From Symbiodinium sp. CCMP2592 (Eukaryota; Sar; Dinophyceae; Suessiales; Symbiodiniaceae), in contig CAJNDT010003868.1 of the NCBI GenBank assembly GCA_905221615.1, positions 414,001 through 478,000 of the forward strand: a stretch of DNA of 64,000 bases. Direction: 5' to 3'. The position numbers and the translations under genes are program-made. Shown here one piece after another: positions 12,740-24,300 of this stretch (position 1 is the stretch's first letter; each line of letters starts with the position of its first letter). Below the pieces are notes generated by a model. That model ran no database searches, was not told where the DNA came from, and saw nothing but the letters and a program-made list of their open reading frames with translations.

Positions 12740-13167
12740 ACGGCTTACTCCCTTAAAGGGCTCCTTACAGGAGCCCTTTCAAGGACGCCTTAAAGGAGTT
12801 TTCAAGGACCCCATCAAGGACACCTTGAAGGAGCCCTTCGAGGATTCCTTAAGGGCTTTGGGTTTAGGGTTTAGGGCCTTAAGGGGCTCCTTGAAGGGTT
12901 CTGTTTACGTTCCTTTAAGGGCTTCTTCAAGGGTCCTATTAGCGTGCCCGTTTACGGTTTCGTATGAAGGTTTGTATGGGATTGGGGTTTAAGGGTTTCG
13001 TTGACGGCTTATGTGATTTATGAAAAGTTTCGGATAAAGACTCCTTCGATTTCTATACCCAAACCTTCCGAAGGAGTAAAGCCCTAAACAGGGGCCTATA
13101 ATCCCAAAAGAGTAGGATTCTTATAAGGTAACCCTAATAAAGGCCCAAGGTTTCTTAATCAGGTTCT

Positions 13168-13291
13168 TACTTGGAAGGGCAGGGGACTTAGTAAGTAGGA
13201 TATAAGTAGGGTTATAATTGGGGTAACTCTATTTAGGGTACATATAACTCTACTTATAACCTACTTACTAAGTCCCCTGCCCTTCCAAGTA
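13168..13291 (+). mobile_element. Palindromic element, family A variant (GGCAGGGG)
   Basis: TACTTGGAAGGGCAGGGG...CCCCTGCCCTTCCAAGTA. A near copy at 34746-34869 is flanked by TG instead of TA. Confidence 0.8.
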
Positions 13292-13695
13292 CATTAAACT
13301 CGACCGGGGCAAGGGCTAGAGCCGAAACTTGAGCTTAACTACCCGAAGGGTCCAGGTGGGAGTTTCTAAAAATTAGGGGTACCTTATTTGGGGCTCCTTA
13401 TTATGAGGATCCTACCATTTAGGGTACTAGATTAGGGTCTGCTGGTTTAGGAAACTCCCCCGTATGCGTCAGGTATCTGACATTCTACAAAATCCTTGAA
13501 AATCTACCAAATAATTTCAAAACAGACCCCTTGCACAGCCTTCTTCAAGCCTAGAACAACAGTAAACCCTAAAAGTTGGAAAGCGGAGTAAGGACAGTTA
13601 CTGCTGGCATTCCTTGTCTTGGTCTCTTAAGGATTGAGGCTATTGGGTTTCCAACTTTTAGGCTTCTACTATAAAGCAATCATCGGCTTGCTCAT

Positions 13696-13800
13696 ATGGG
13701 TGGTTGTCAAAATTAAGGTCCCTTTTTGGGTCCCTATTAGAATACGGCACCTAATATTTAGGGTACCCAAAAAGGGACCCTAATTTTGACAACCACCCAT
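13696..13800 (+). mobile_element. Palindromic element, family J
   Basis: ATGGGTGGTTGTCAAAATTA...TAATTTTGACAACCACCCAT; long near-perfect arms. Others: 17087-17192, 40691-40795. Confidence 0.85.
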
Positions 13801-14355
13801 GTGCCATCTCCAGGCTTTGTCACAAATTCGAGGGTCTAGGGTTTACGGTTTAATGTTCATGAGGTTAGGAGTTCAAAAATGGAGTCGAAGAGCTACTAAT
13901 TGTATCGGCTTATAGTTCCCTGAGAATTATGGTACAATAGACTGCCAAAGACGAACTCGAATTGTCAAGGCCCCTGTATGTAGAGTTTAGAGGTACGGGA
14001 GTTCCCGGTTTGAAGGGTTTAGAGCGTAGTGTTTAGTGTTCTCCAATATGGGAGATGCAGATAAAGCGTTTCGGACTTGTAAGGTTTAGAGCTTGGGAGT
14101 TTAGAGTTGTATATTTTATGCAGGTCGTGCGCTCAGGGGCATGCGATTGAGAGTTTAGGGTCTATATAGATTTTGCAAGACTGACGCATGCTTTGGAGTT
14201 TATGAAACTTTGTGCTTTAGGGATGATCTGTGGGGTTTGAGGAGTTCAGGAGTTCAGGGTGTCTAGCATTTTTGCGTGTTGAAGGGCTTTGCGGTTTAGG
14301 GCTTCGGGCTTACATGCTGGATTAAAGGGTTTAGGTCGATTTCGAGGTTGTTCAG

Positions 14356-14477
14356 ATAAGTTTGCTGCTCCACGGCTCGACATACCACAATTGAAGCAGA
14401 CACTAGCGTGCGAAAGCGTCGAGGTGCGAAGCCTTACACCCGAGAAAGTCTTGGCTAATTACTCAGAAAACAGTTGA
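14356..14477 (+). CDS. Possible terminal exon
   Basis: After acceptor GTTGTTCAG the frame reads DKFAAPRLDIPQLKQTLAC, then ESVEVRSLTPEKVLANYSEN, and ends in TGA. Amino-acid composition is protein-like. No family recognised. Confidence 0.4.
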
Positions 14478-14592
14478 ATAATATTCATAACATCGGTACA
14501 TAAGGCCATGAGTTGTAGTCCTACCATAGACTGTCACTGTATCCGGGCAGTACCCACGAGACATCCATCACGTGCCTTGACTTCTCGGCCGC

Positions 14593-14796
14593 TACTTGGA
14601 GGGTCGGGGGGCTTAGTAAGTAAGTAGTAAGTAGACTTCTAAGTACCCTAAAAGGGACCCTAATTGGGGTTCTTGTGCTTATGAGTCCCTAAAATAACCA
14701 GTTACTAAGTCCCCCTAAACCCTAAACCCTATACCCTTATAGAATCCCTATGGATCCCTTTAACGGGGCCCTTAAGGAACCCCGACCCTCCAAGTA
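14593..14796 (-). mobile_element. Palindromic element, family A, same insert, opposite orientation
   Basis: Same termini and TA flanks. The insert (about 14715-14780) is the reverse complement of that at 12571-12656 and sits at the same relative site once the element is turned round. Confidence 0.8.
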
Positions 14797-14877
14797 GATT
14801 GTTGGCTCTGAGCACCACAACCTTGAAGCCCTAGACGGGTCTCGTGCTGAGACTCTATGAGACTCTATGAGACTCTA

Positions 14878-14967
14878 TCCCTAAGGCTCTAAGGACTCAT
14901 ATTTTAAGGCTTTTGTGCCTAAAGACCATATTATACAAGGCTTTTGGGCCATTTTGAGCCTTAGTGT
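14878..14967 (+). mobile_element. Palindromic element, family G
   Basis: CCCTAAGGCTCTAAGGACTC...GGGCCATTTTGAGCCTTAG. Others: 3695-3770, 3460-3560, 5737-5825, 5885-5975, 33863-33960; fragments at 320-385 and 48280-48330. Confidence 0.75.
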
Positions 14968-15372
14968 GTTGTTCAGCAATCGACGAAAGTATAAACCAAT
15001 ACCAAACTTGTGTACATGTATATAACTATATATGTGCGCTTTTAACTTTGTAGCTGAGTGGATACACTTTACACCTTTTGGGATAATCTGACCCACTATA
15101 AAACTGAAAGTGTACACTTTTTGTGGCTTACGAACTCAGCGACTAAGTTAATGATTAACTTCGTTGATGAACGAAAACTAATGATATGTTAACTGGTGGA
15201 CGGATGGATGAACTGATGGATTCATTTGCCTTATTCGGTCATCGCTGTATGTATTTTTATGCTTGCACGTGTATTTGCAGTTGTCGATATTCGTGTGTAT
15301 ATGTACATACATGCACGTATCTCGCATCTTTTTGTTCATGTCTGTACAGATTAGTTGCCCTGCTTTTGCCAG

Positions 15373-15478
15373 CCATTGTCGGACGTCCTCATCCGGGTCT
15401 ACGTGCCCTACAGCGCGGGTGGCGACAGGCACAGGGCCCGGTACCAGCACTGGAGGGCTTGCGGCTGCAGGGTTGTAT
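15373..15478 (+). CDS. Internal exon, unknown protein
   Basis: Acceptor TTTTGCCAG and donor T|GTAAGT bound a frame reading PLSDVLIRVYVPYSAGGDRH, then RARYQHWRACGCRVV. Nearly all third positions are G or C, in sharp contrast to the flanks. A similar TACAGCGCaGGTGGC stretch occurs at about 10329-10343. No family recognised. Confidence 0.5.
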
Positions 15479-15609
15479 GTAAGTAAAGTTAGCCTAACCC
15501 TAAACCGCTCAGAGGTTACTGGGTTTAAGGCTAGATCGAGGGTTACCGTGTAGGGTTGTGGGGTAAGGGCTGTCCAGTTTAGGAGTTCCTGGGCCATAGA
15601 ATTGCATGG

Positions 15610-18100
15610 TTGCCACAGGGTTACATGGCTTGGGATTCCAAGGTTAGGGTTTGGGAATACAGGGTTTGGGATTGGGGGGGGGTAAGCTAAGCTAGGACCT
15701 GCATAATCACGGTATCATCGACCTTTCACCCCATCCCCCAACGTCGCCGACCCATGCCGAAGACAACGCATTTTCTGCGTACTTCTATTATGTCTAGGAT
15801 GCCCAGTAGTGCCCTTATTCCCTTTTCGTAGTCCTAGGTTCCCTATATAAAGTTACCCAGTACCAAAAAGGGAGCCCTTTCTATTCCTAGGTTACTGGGC
15901 ATCCTAGATGTAGACCCAGCGATCCCTAACTTCTAGCCGGACCAGACAAGTAGAGCCTTTTTGGGGGTAAGTATTCTGTTTAAGGGTTCTGCAACCTGAT
16001 CGTATTTGAAGGAAACCAAACATGATCTACAACAACTTGAACGATATGAGCTCGATGCTCTACCCTTCTACTGTGCTAACAGACGCATGAGATGCTGAGA
16101 TATCCAGTGCACAAAGAGGGCATTTTGCTGGTCGGTGGTCACAAAGGGTACCGACCTGCCACAAAAGGAGTGAATCTGAGTCGGTGATGGATTCAAAGCC
16201 CCGTGCGGCGAGTTTGTCACAAACGGAGAGGCCTTGTATTTTGGGCTCCCGTAAACCCTAAACCAACCCCTAGACCCTAAACCCTAACCCCCAGGGCCTC
16301 CTATTATGGAATCAGGCCCCCAAAGCCCATCCTCATTTTGGTTTTGGGGGACCTAATTCCACCATAGTAGTAGTGTATATGGACCCTCTGGGTCCTTATG
16401 GGAATCTCAAAAACAAAGAACAACTAGAAGGGTTGCAGTTCTAACACGCTGCCATCGTTCAGAAACCCAGACCCAGTACCTATATTGTAGAATTTTTAGG
16501 GTTTCTATAATCGGAATTACTCTTAAATGATGATATAGGGAAGTGTACCTCATAACAGTACCTCGGATCCTTTGAAAGAAGATGTAGCCGGGACTGGATG
16601 AAGCCCCTAACCCTCGACCCCTAAAGGCCCTAAGCCCCAAAATAGACCCTATAAACCCTAAACCTCTAAACTTCTAAGCCATAAACCCTAAACCCCTAAA
16701 CGCTAAACCCTCTTCCCTAAGCCTCTAAACCCCTGAGCCCCTAAACCCTGAACCCTCTTCAAACCGGAGACCCCGTCTCTTGCTTATAGTATAGGGGCCT
16801 TGATAGTTACCTATACCATTTTCTGGGTTCCTTATTTACAGCTACAGTGTAAAGGGCCCAATACCCCATTTTAATTGTTAAGGCCCCTGTACCCCAGAGG
16901 GTCCATATACACTATTATTATGGAATTAGGTCCCCTAAAACCATAATGAGGATGGTCTTTGGGGACCTACTTCCATAGTAGTGTATATGGACCCTCTGGG
17001 GTATAAGCCCTAAACTCGGAATGCATCGAGGCCCGATCCGAACTTGGCTCTTAGTCATTAGAATCGGCTCTTGAATATGTGTACATATGTGGGTAGTTGT
17101 CAAAATTAGGGTCCCTTTTTGGTACCCGAAATACTAGGTGCCGTACTATAATAAGGATCCAAAAGGGACCATGGTTTTGATAACCACCCATATGTATGTG
17201 TATAGATCTATGCTTGTGTAATGTGTGAGGTAAGTGTTTAGCTATACCTATACGTACAATCTGCATATGTGTATCTATATACATACCTATACAACCCTGC
17301 GGCCGTAATTTCGGCCACTTCCTGAAGCGGCTGAAATTTCAGCAACTGATAAACATAACAGCAACATAAAAGCAAAACGGCAACAGAAAAGACAAAGTAG
17401 CCGCACACTGGTTGGGCTTGAACTGATCTGGGGTGTTAAGGTTGCTTTCAGGTGATAATTTGTCGGGACCTATTATGCTTTACTATTGAATATTTCCTTG
17501 GCATCGAAAACGAAATCACCATGAGCCATCAACATGTATAATATCATCTTCACTTACACCATCATGGCCACCAACATGAACATCAGCATCATCTTTGGCA
17601 TAACCTTGATAGGTCTTCGATACTGCTAGGGTGGATTTAGAACTTAGGGGTGTAAGGTTTAGGGCAGGCTTCAGAGTGTGCAGGTTCAGAGTCTCTGGGA
17701 TGTGCATAGTTAAGAAGATGTTCGATTCGGGCGGGGTGGAAGTAGGACTTAGGGGTGTAAGGTTTAGGCTTCGGAGCCAAAGTCAAGAGGGTGTTCGATA
17801 CTGGTGGGGTGGATGTAAGACTTAAGGGTGAAGGGATTAGGGAAGGCCTGGGAATCTCGGGGTTTAGGACTTGTAAGCAAGGTTATTGAGGTGCTTCTGA
17901 AATCACTTTGGCTCGTGGAACTCCTTCAAAATCCAAACTCGAACACTGAAGCTCTGAAGCCACACCCCCGCCTTTAAGAAATTAAGCAAGCCCAAGCTGG
18001 TTCTGCAATGGCACCATTGCTCGATTGGCTTGGAAGTCGCCCCTGGGATTTACAGTATTTCTAAAGGGTCAGAAAGGCAAGGGGAGAGGAGAGCAACCAG
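15610..18100. other. Repeat-dominated stretch
   Basis: Families F, B, E, S and J palindromes, then at 17640-17860 three loose copies of a GGTGTAAGGTTTAGGG...GGTGGA module of about 110 bp. A short coding-like frame (GRNFGHFLKRLKFQQL, about 17303-17350) is too short to call. Confidence 0.5.
16894..17001 (+). mobile_element. Palindromic element, family B
   Basis: CCCCAGAGGGTCCATATACA...TATGGACCCTCTGGGG with inner arms TATTATGGAATTAGGTCCCC / GGGGACCTacTTCCATA. Other copies: 2872-2981, 5052-5154, 16286-16394, 40978-41092, 46581-46684, 56748-56851, 57067-57174, and a decayed one at 55333-55420. Confidence 0.85.
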
Positions 18101-18119
18101 AAGCCCAACCCACTTTTGC

Positions 18120-19877
18120 TCACAGACCCTTCTTGCTTCGTTCCTGTCTGTGTCGACGAATAACAGCCGATTTCTTGAGAAAGTGCCTTTGAATAACTCG
18201 GCGAGTCAGAGTGCGGACAGATACTTTCAATGTCAATGAACATACCTTTCCGATGGCATCCTCGTTCATCTCATTGCCCCAGCATATCGGATTTAAAACC
18301 AGCGGTGTAGAAGTCTTGAGTGCCTTCTTCAAATCATAGGCTAAATGATGAAGCCCATGAAACTTCGGCTTTAACCCATAAAATGTGAGGTCCATGGTGA
18401 GGCAACGAGCCGCCAAAGTTTGATACCCTGATAACATACTCATCAAGTGAACATAAAGGCTTTGACCGCACTTCCGTGCCAACCAGAGGCCGTGGGTATA
18501 CATTATGTGCATAGCTTCCTGTGCATGCATAATGGTCTTGTTGAGCAATACAAGAAGACGTCGATGTGGATCGTGCAGAGTCCTGGTAGCCACAAGCAAG
18601 CCTGCATACCAACGGATGTATCGCATAAAAACCATCGTATCGGAGCCCTTGACATTTGCCCAAGCGTAGTCGCTCTGCCTCTTGATGTTGAACAGGGCCG
18701 GGGAAAAGTACTTGCAAGCCACCGTCTGCTTCGCTGTCACCCGCCAAAGCATAAAATGTTTCCAGGCACGGTTCAGTCGCTGCTTGAGTTCCGTAGATTC
18801 CCCCGGCGAAAAGTCGTAAAAGCCCAAGCGTGCAAACAGAACAATTGTCCCAACAAGATCCCTTCCAAGTCCAACTTTAAACAGATGAAAGGCATCCAAT
18901 TTGAGGGCAGCCTCTGGCTTGGCAGAGTCGAATGGTATGGAGCAAAACACTGGCGGCTCGTCCCAGGGTCTCGAAGCAAACTCAGAGCCAGCCCAAGCTG
19001 GATCGTGGGTTGCCTGGTCCCATGGCAAGTCCGGCCTGGTGCCGGCCAGGCAATGGGAACACATCCCCAAATAATTCACTTTCCCCAGATGGGAATAAGA
19101 ACGTGTCAGCTCGCCATATTTCTCGGCCATGTGCTTGAAATCGCCTTTCAGGCCAGTCAGGATTGCAAAGTACCTTTTGCCGGCGATCATTGCTCCCTGT
19201 GTAAACAGCTTGGACATATCTTCGGCCACGAGCTCCATCATTTTCTGTAGCACCGAATCATGATGCTTGTATACCCAATCTGGCAGCCCAAACAGATAAT
19301 GCCTTGTCAAGAAGGAAGCCCCTTGAAGATTCGTAGTTTGCTTTGCAGCCTCTTTGGCGGCATCGCACATTTCGGTCACGGTATCACAGCCAGGCACGAA
19401 CTGAGACGGCGTGTGCGACACGTGTGAAGAGCAAGAACAAGCGAAGTCTTCTGGCATCTCTGACAAACCAATTGGTGATTCCATACATGTCATCAAATAA
19501 TTGCCCCTCTTGGGGCCTTTCCCTTCATCTGAAAACAGGCACAGGGGAATAGCAGTAGCAGGAGTGATATGCTCTGCACTGAAGATGGCGTGCTCGGGGT
19601 GGTGGTTCTGATACATCTTCCAGAAAGCTTCGAGTTGAACCTCTAGTGTGTTCCGCCCACCAGCCAGCAAGCAAGGCATTTGCCGAACGAGGTATCGTAG
19701 CCAGCTAGACACCAGCACATATGATGTAGAAATGATTTCTTCATTCTCTACACAGTGGTCGTGGGTCTGTATCGGTACTGGCAAAGATAGACCCATTCTG
19801 TTGAACTTAGCATGGCAATCCCGTTCAGCATTGCTCACTTCTCGTTTTTCGCTCTCCGGCAGACCAGGGTTCGCCAT
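18120..19877 (-). CDS. Transposase-like protein of a dinoflagellate multicopy family (585 aa, start uncertain)
   Basis: Long intact ORF with no frameshift. Candidate acidic residues are D117 (LFSDEGKGPKRG), D246 (GLKGDFKH) and E536/E539 (GNEMNEDAIGK). A C-x-x-C (C273, C276) follows the second D, and KPKFHGLHH precedes the final acid. This D...D...K-x-H-x-x-H...E layout loosely resembles KDZ/Zisupton-type transposases (inference). LDAFHLFKVGLGRDLVGT (about 327-344) matches a family I remember as abundant in Symbiodinium-type genomes. The frame remains open upstream of the ATG (CLKE, TAIDTKR) until the (CT)n tract at about 19938, so the real protein probably starts further up and the tract may serve as a pyrimidine-rich acceptor region. 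The C-terminus is basic. No TIRs were identified. Confidence 0.6.
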   Translation of the reverse strand: MANPGLPESEKREVSNAERDCHAKFNRMGLSLPVPIQTHDHCVENEEIISTSYVLVSSWLRYLVRQMPCLLAGGRNTLEVQLEAFWKMYQNHHPEHAIFSAEHITPATAIPLCLFSDEGKGPKRGNYLMTCMESPIGLSEMPEDFACSCSSHVSHTPSQFVPGCDTVTEMCDAAKEAAKQTTNLQGASFLTRHYLFGLPDWVYKHHDSVLQKMMELVAEDMSKLFTQGAMIAGKRYFAILTGLKGDFKHMAEKYGELTRSYSHLGKVNYLGMCSHCLAGTRPDLPWDQATHDPAWAGSEFASRPWDEPPVFCSIPFDSAKPEAALKLDAFHLFKVGLGRDLVGTIVLFARLGFYDFSPGESTELKQRLNRAWKHFMLWRVTAKQTVACKYFSPALFNIKRQSDYAWANVKGSDTMVFMRYIRWYAGLLVATRTLHDPHRRLLVLLNKTIMHAQEAMHIMYTHGLWLARKCGQSLYVHLMSMLSGYQTLAARCLTMDLTFYGLKPKFHGLHHLAYDLKKALKTSTPLVLNPICWGNEMNEDAIGKVCSLTLKVSVRTLTRRVIQRHFLKKSAVIRRHRQERSKKGL

Positions 19878-19935
19878 CTCCTTGAGACACCTTTTCGTGT
19901 CTATCGCTGTGGCCTGGGCGGGCTGGAACTTGTCC

Positions 19936-20260
<325 letters not shown>

Positions 20261-21339
20261 GTCTTCTGATTTCTCAGGGTTCGGTGTTTGCTTTCAAGGG
20301 GTGTCTTCTACGGATGCTGGGGCAGCAGAATACCGTTTCATATTGCTGTCGGCAGAGATTCGGAGAACTGGGTTGTTGCCCGAGTCCTGATAATAGACCC
20401 AAGCCCCCAAGCAAAAGATTCTCAGTCAGCTAATCCTTTGTGTTTTAAAGGTATTCAATAGTCGCTTAGTCTTGGCTAGGGTTTGCGACTAGCGGGATAG
20501 GGTACTCCTTTCAATCGAATCTCAAGTGCTGCTTTCGTAGCGAACAGGGCCGAGCCCAATCCCAGACCCGATTACAGTCCTAAATGCATTTCGCACCGAG
20601 GAAGCTGCACCATCTCCCAGCATCTCTGCATACAGCTGCACCCGGCCGTCGTGGCCCGGCTCATCCTCTGAAGAACCTGGCTTGATAGGGAGGTATGCTG
20701 GCTTTGGGTACGAGGGCTTTGAGCAAAGGGCTGGGAAGTGAACGGGTTTGTGAAAAGAGGAGTAGTCTAGCACTAGATCAATAGAAGCAAATGCGTTGGT
20801 GTTTTGTGATTTGTTGACTGCAGAAAGCTCGCGAACCTCAGCCCCCCTAAACCCTGAAACCTAAAACCCTTAACCGTAAACCCTGAACCCCGAACCCTAG
20901 TTTTCTGGGCTTCGGGAAGGTTTTGTTGAAGGCTTTGCTCAGGTTGGCTATTCAGTCAAAGCTTCACTTAGGGTTTAGGGTGTAGGGCACGGCGTGAATC
21001 TTAAGCACAAAAGCACTTAAAAACCTATGCAACCCAAGCCTCAAATTCGAGCCTGCACCACGAAACACTTGGCCCAAGACCCTACACAAAAACAAACCCA
21101 CACACACACACACACCTAAAACATAAACCCTTAAACCCTAAACCCTCTGCCCCCAGTGTGCACAGAGACAACAGTTTGGCACGATCGCAGGCCGGCGATC
21201 CAGCACGGTGCAGCAGCTATTCCAAGCCACTTTGTAAAATCATACCCACACAGCCCAGCAGCTCCGATATTACTTAGGTTAGCACGGTTGGGATCGATAC
21301 TGCGACTGGGGTGTGCATCTGGCTGCATGCAGCTAGCCT

Positions 21340-24300
21340 TTACTTCTTGGCCCTTTTGGCCGGCTTTTGCTGCTCCTCGTCATCCTCCTCTTCCTGCTTT
21401 GCTGCCTTCGCCTTTGCACCCTGCTTACTTTTAGGCTTGGCTTTCACTTTCGGCGCTTCAGCCTTTTCCATCTTTGCGGCAGGCAACCTTGGTGCAGTAT
21501 GTGCAATGCAGAATTCGAGAATAACAGCAGGCATGCACCACAACACATGCACGAAGCCAGTAAGGCAAGCAGCTTGTAGGACTTCGAGCGATCGAACAGC
21601 AACTCTGCCTCCACGGCCCTCGGTATTGTTAACCCCCACAAAAAGTCAAGTAGTCAAGCTGCAATACCTACGGTGATTTGCGAACCGAGTTGCACCCTCT
21701 TCGCTTCCTGGAAAAACGTGCGGAGGCTCTTCTGGTCCCTGGGCAAGATTTGCGGGCTGATTCTAGGGTTGCCGATAAGGTTTTGAGCATCATACCCCGA
21801 GAGTACGATGTATCGATCTATCTACGATTTGTCTATGTGTAACATAATATTAGAACTCTACAGTGTTTTACTTCCCAGACAGCCAATCAACCTACCTACC
21901 TACATAGTCTATGTATGCAACTATCTATGCATCGATCTATCCCACCCAAATCTACAGGACAGTATTCCCTGTCGAGGCTCACTTTTGTGAACCCAGCAGC
22001 CACACCCTGGCTGTAGAGGGCCATCATCTTATCGTCCAACTCGTTCACCCTGGTGATCATGCTCTCGAGGCTGGCTTTATACCTCAGCTAGGAGGAGGCT
22101 TTGTGTTAGGAAGACGTAGAATTGGAACTCGGTTGACCCGTAGCGAGCGAATTATTAGCCAAGGATCTTTTGGTGGGCCTTGTTGGCATCTTTGATCTCC
22201 CCCAACTTTAGCACGATCGGCTCGATTCGCATAACCCGTTTTTGAAGGCAGGCAGACACTAGGGAGCAACAGTCCTGAGGTTTCTTCGTCAGCTCCGGGA
22301 AGCTGATTTTTTTGAGCACCCGGGCGGCCTCTTCTCCGTCGTCGCTGCTGTCATCGGAGCTTTTCTCCCCATCACCTGGCTGCACTTGATCGGGGGCTTA
22401 CAGGGTTGCAGCTTTAGGGTTTAGGGTTATCATTTTGGGGTTTAGGGTTGATGGCACGAAGGCTTTTGGGATGCTTGCTGTCTTCCCAGAGCTCTATGGT
22501 TTCAGGGTTTAAGGGGTCATAGCTTCATAGGGTTTAGGGTTACGGTTTTGGGGTTTAGGGTTTATGATACGAAGGCCTTTGCATGCTTGTTGTTTCCTAG
22601 AACTTTATGGTTTCAGCGTTTGTAGGGATACGGCCTTAGGGTTCAGGGTTATGGTTTTGGGTTCATGGTACGAAAACCTTTGGGATGCCTGCGTTTTTTC
22701 CCGGAGCTTTATGGGTTTAGGGTTTGTAGGGTTATAGCTTTAAGGTTCAGGGTTGTGGTTTGGGGTTTTGGATTAATGCACGGTACGAAGGTCTTTGAAG
22801 TGCTTGCTGCCTCGCCTTGCATGCTGCAGGCTCTCAGGGCCACATACTTATTAGTTTAGAGCTTAAAGCTTTTAGGGTGGTTTAGGGTGTTAGGGGTTGT
22901 GGCTGTTAGGGTTGAGCTGCTCGGTGAAGCAGCAGCTGAACACACGGCTTCATTGCTTGGTACTGCCAACCTTGAATCCTGGCCCACCCCAAAACTAAAC
23001 CTAGTGATAGGGGATATATTATATATAGGTATACCACTTGACCCAGACTGCAACCCCGTACAGAAGTGCACCTGAGACCCTGCCCCAAAGCTCACCATCA
23101 GACCTGTGTCGAATTCAGGTTTTGGGCTTTCGGTTTACTAGTCACACATGCAAATCGCGAGACACTATGGCTCCTGATGTTTTGGTTTCGCACACGTCCC
23201 AAAAAAAGGTGCTTCAGCTAAGCGAGGCTTAAGCTTTCGAGGTTTTGGGGCTTCGGGTTTACCGTCTACGGGTTCAGGGCTTATAGGGGCTTGGGGGTTT
23301 AATCGCACATGCATAATATGGCCTTCCTCCTTGGCGGCCTCCCCATCTCCCTCCAAGGCAAAGGGGAAATCCTGCATGGCTTCGTCTGGGTCCTCCATCG
23401 GCTCGTTGTCGCCGCCTTCCAGGATCTCGGCGACGGTGTTGCGTTTGGTCTTCCTGGGCGGGGGTTTGGATTTTCGGACGAACACAGTAGCAACGAAAGT
23501 GTGCTGCAAAACATACTTTATAGCCACGGAACTTGTTCGACCCCTTTACCTTCACGGCCACCCAGTACATCCATTCGTCACAGTACTCGGACTTCCTTTT
23601 GACAAGGTCAGCACACATATGCGACACGACATGCATATCATGCGGAACAAGCTAGCATCTCCTCTTGTAGCCAGGACGTCGCTCACAGCTTTTCTTGGCC
23701 CCTTTGATCTTTTTCCTCGTCTGAAGACATGGGCTGACATTAGAAGTAATTTCAAAACACAATGAACTCAGCATGGCAACCTGAAGCCTCCAAATAGTTA
23801 AATAGTCTCAGCGACTCAGACCAGCCTTTATCCTCCATCTCCTGTTCAGTCAAGAACTCGTATTCGGTTTCCACCGACTTCTCATTGATCTCTTCGTACT
23901 TCCGATTCACTCGCTTCGTGAACAGGACCTGGCTAAAGAAGTTAGACCCACCCGAACAAACAGTCTACATTGATCGATCTCCTAAGCGAGCCAGCTGTGC
24001 GGGGTCACATCCACATTTCTCGAATGCCCGATACACTTCATCCCGTGTCTCAAGATTCTTGTGGGTGTTGATGATCTCCATCGGCACTTTGTAGGTTCCG
24101 TCAGCTTTCGGGGTGCATATGCGAGCCAACCTTTTCATCAGAGTCGCCTTGGTGACTTGCATGGGTGGCGGGGTGGCCTTTGCTGGCTCCTCATATTCTT
24201 CTTCATCTGGGTTTGGCCTGGCTTTCTTGTCGGATGGGCCTCGCTTGTTTGCGGGGTCCTTGGTTTCCTTGGGTTGCTGCTGCGGCTGCTCCGGGTGCTT

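Larger units (their letters stand above)
10760..14290. other. Repeat-dominated stretch
   Basis: Palindromes (11360-11472, 11704-11812, 12370-12472, 12542-12739, 13168-13291, 13562-13672, 13696-13800) separated by TTTAGGG/AAGGGGCTCCTTGAAGGG-type modules. The frame at 10813-11061 has some protein character (KDRKRRFCTVQEGLITSRQL) but no splice support. Confidence 0.5.

Noticed and set aside
18447-19250. 267-aa + strand ORF
   Set aside because: Antisense shadow of the 585-aa minus-strand ORF, which has the better composition and family resemblance.
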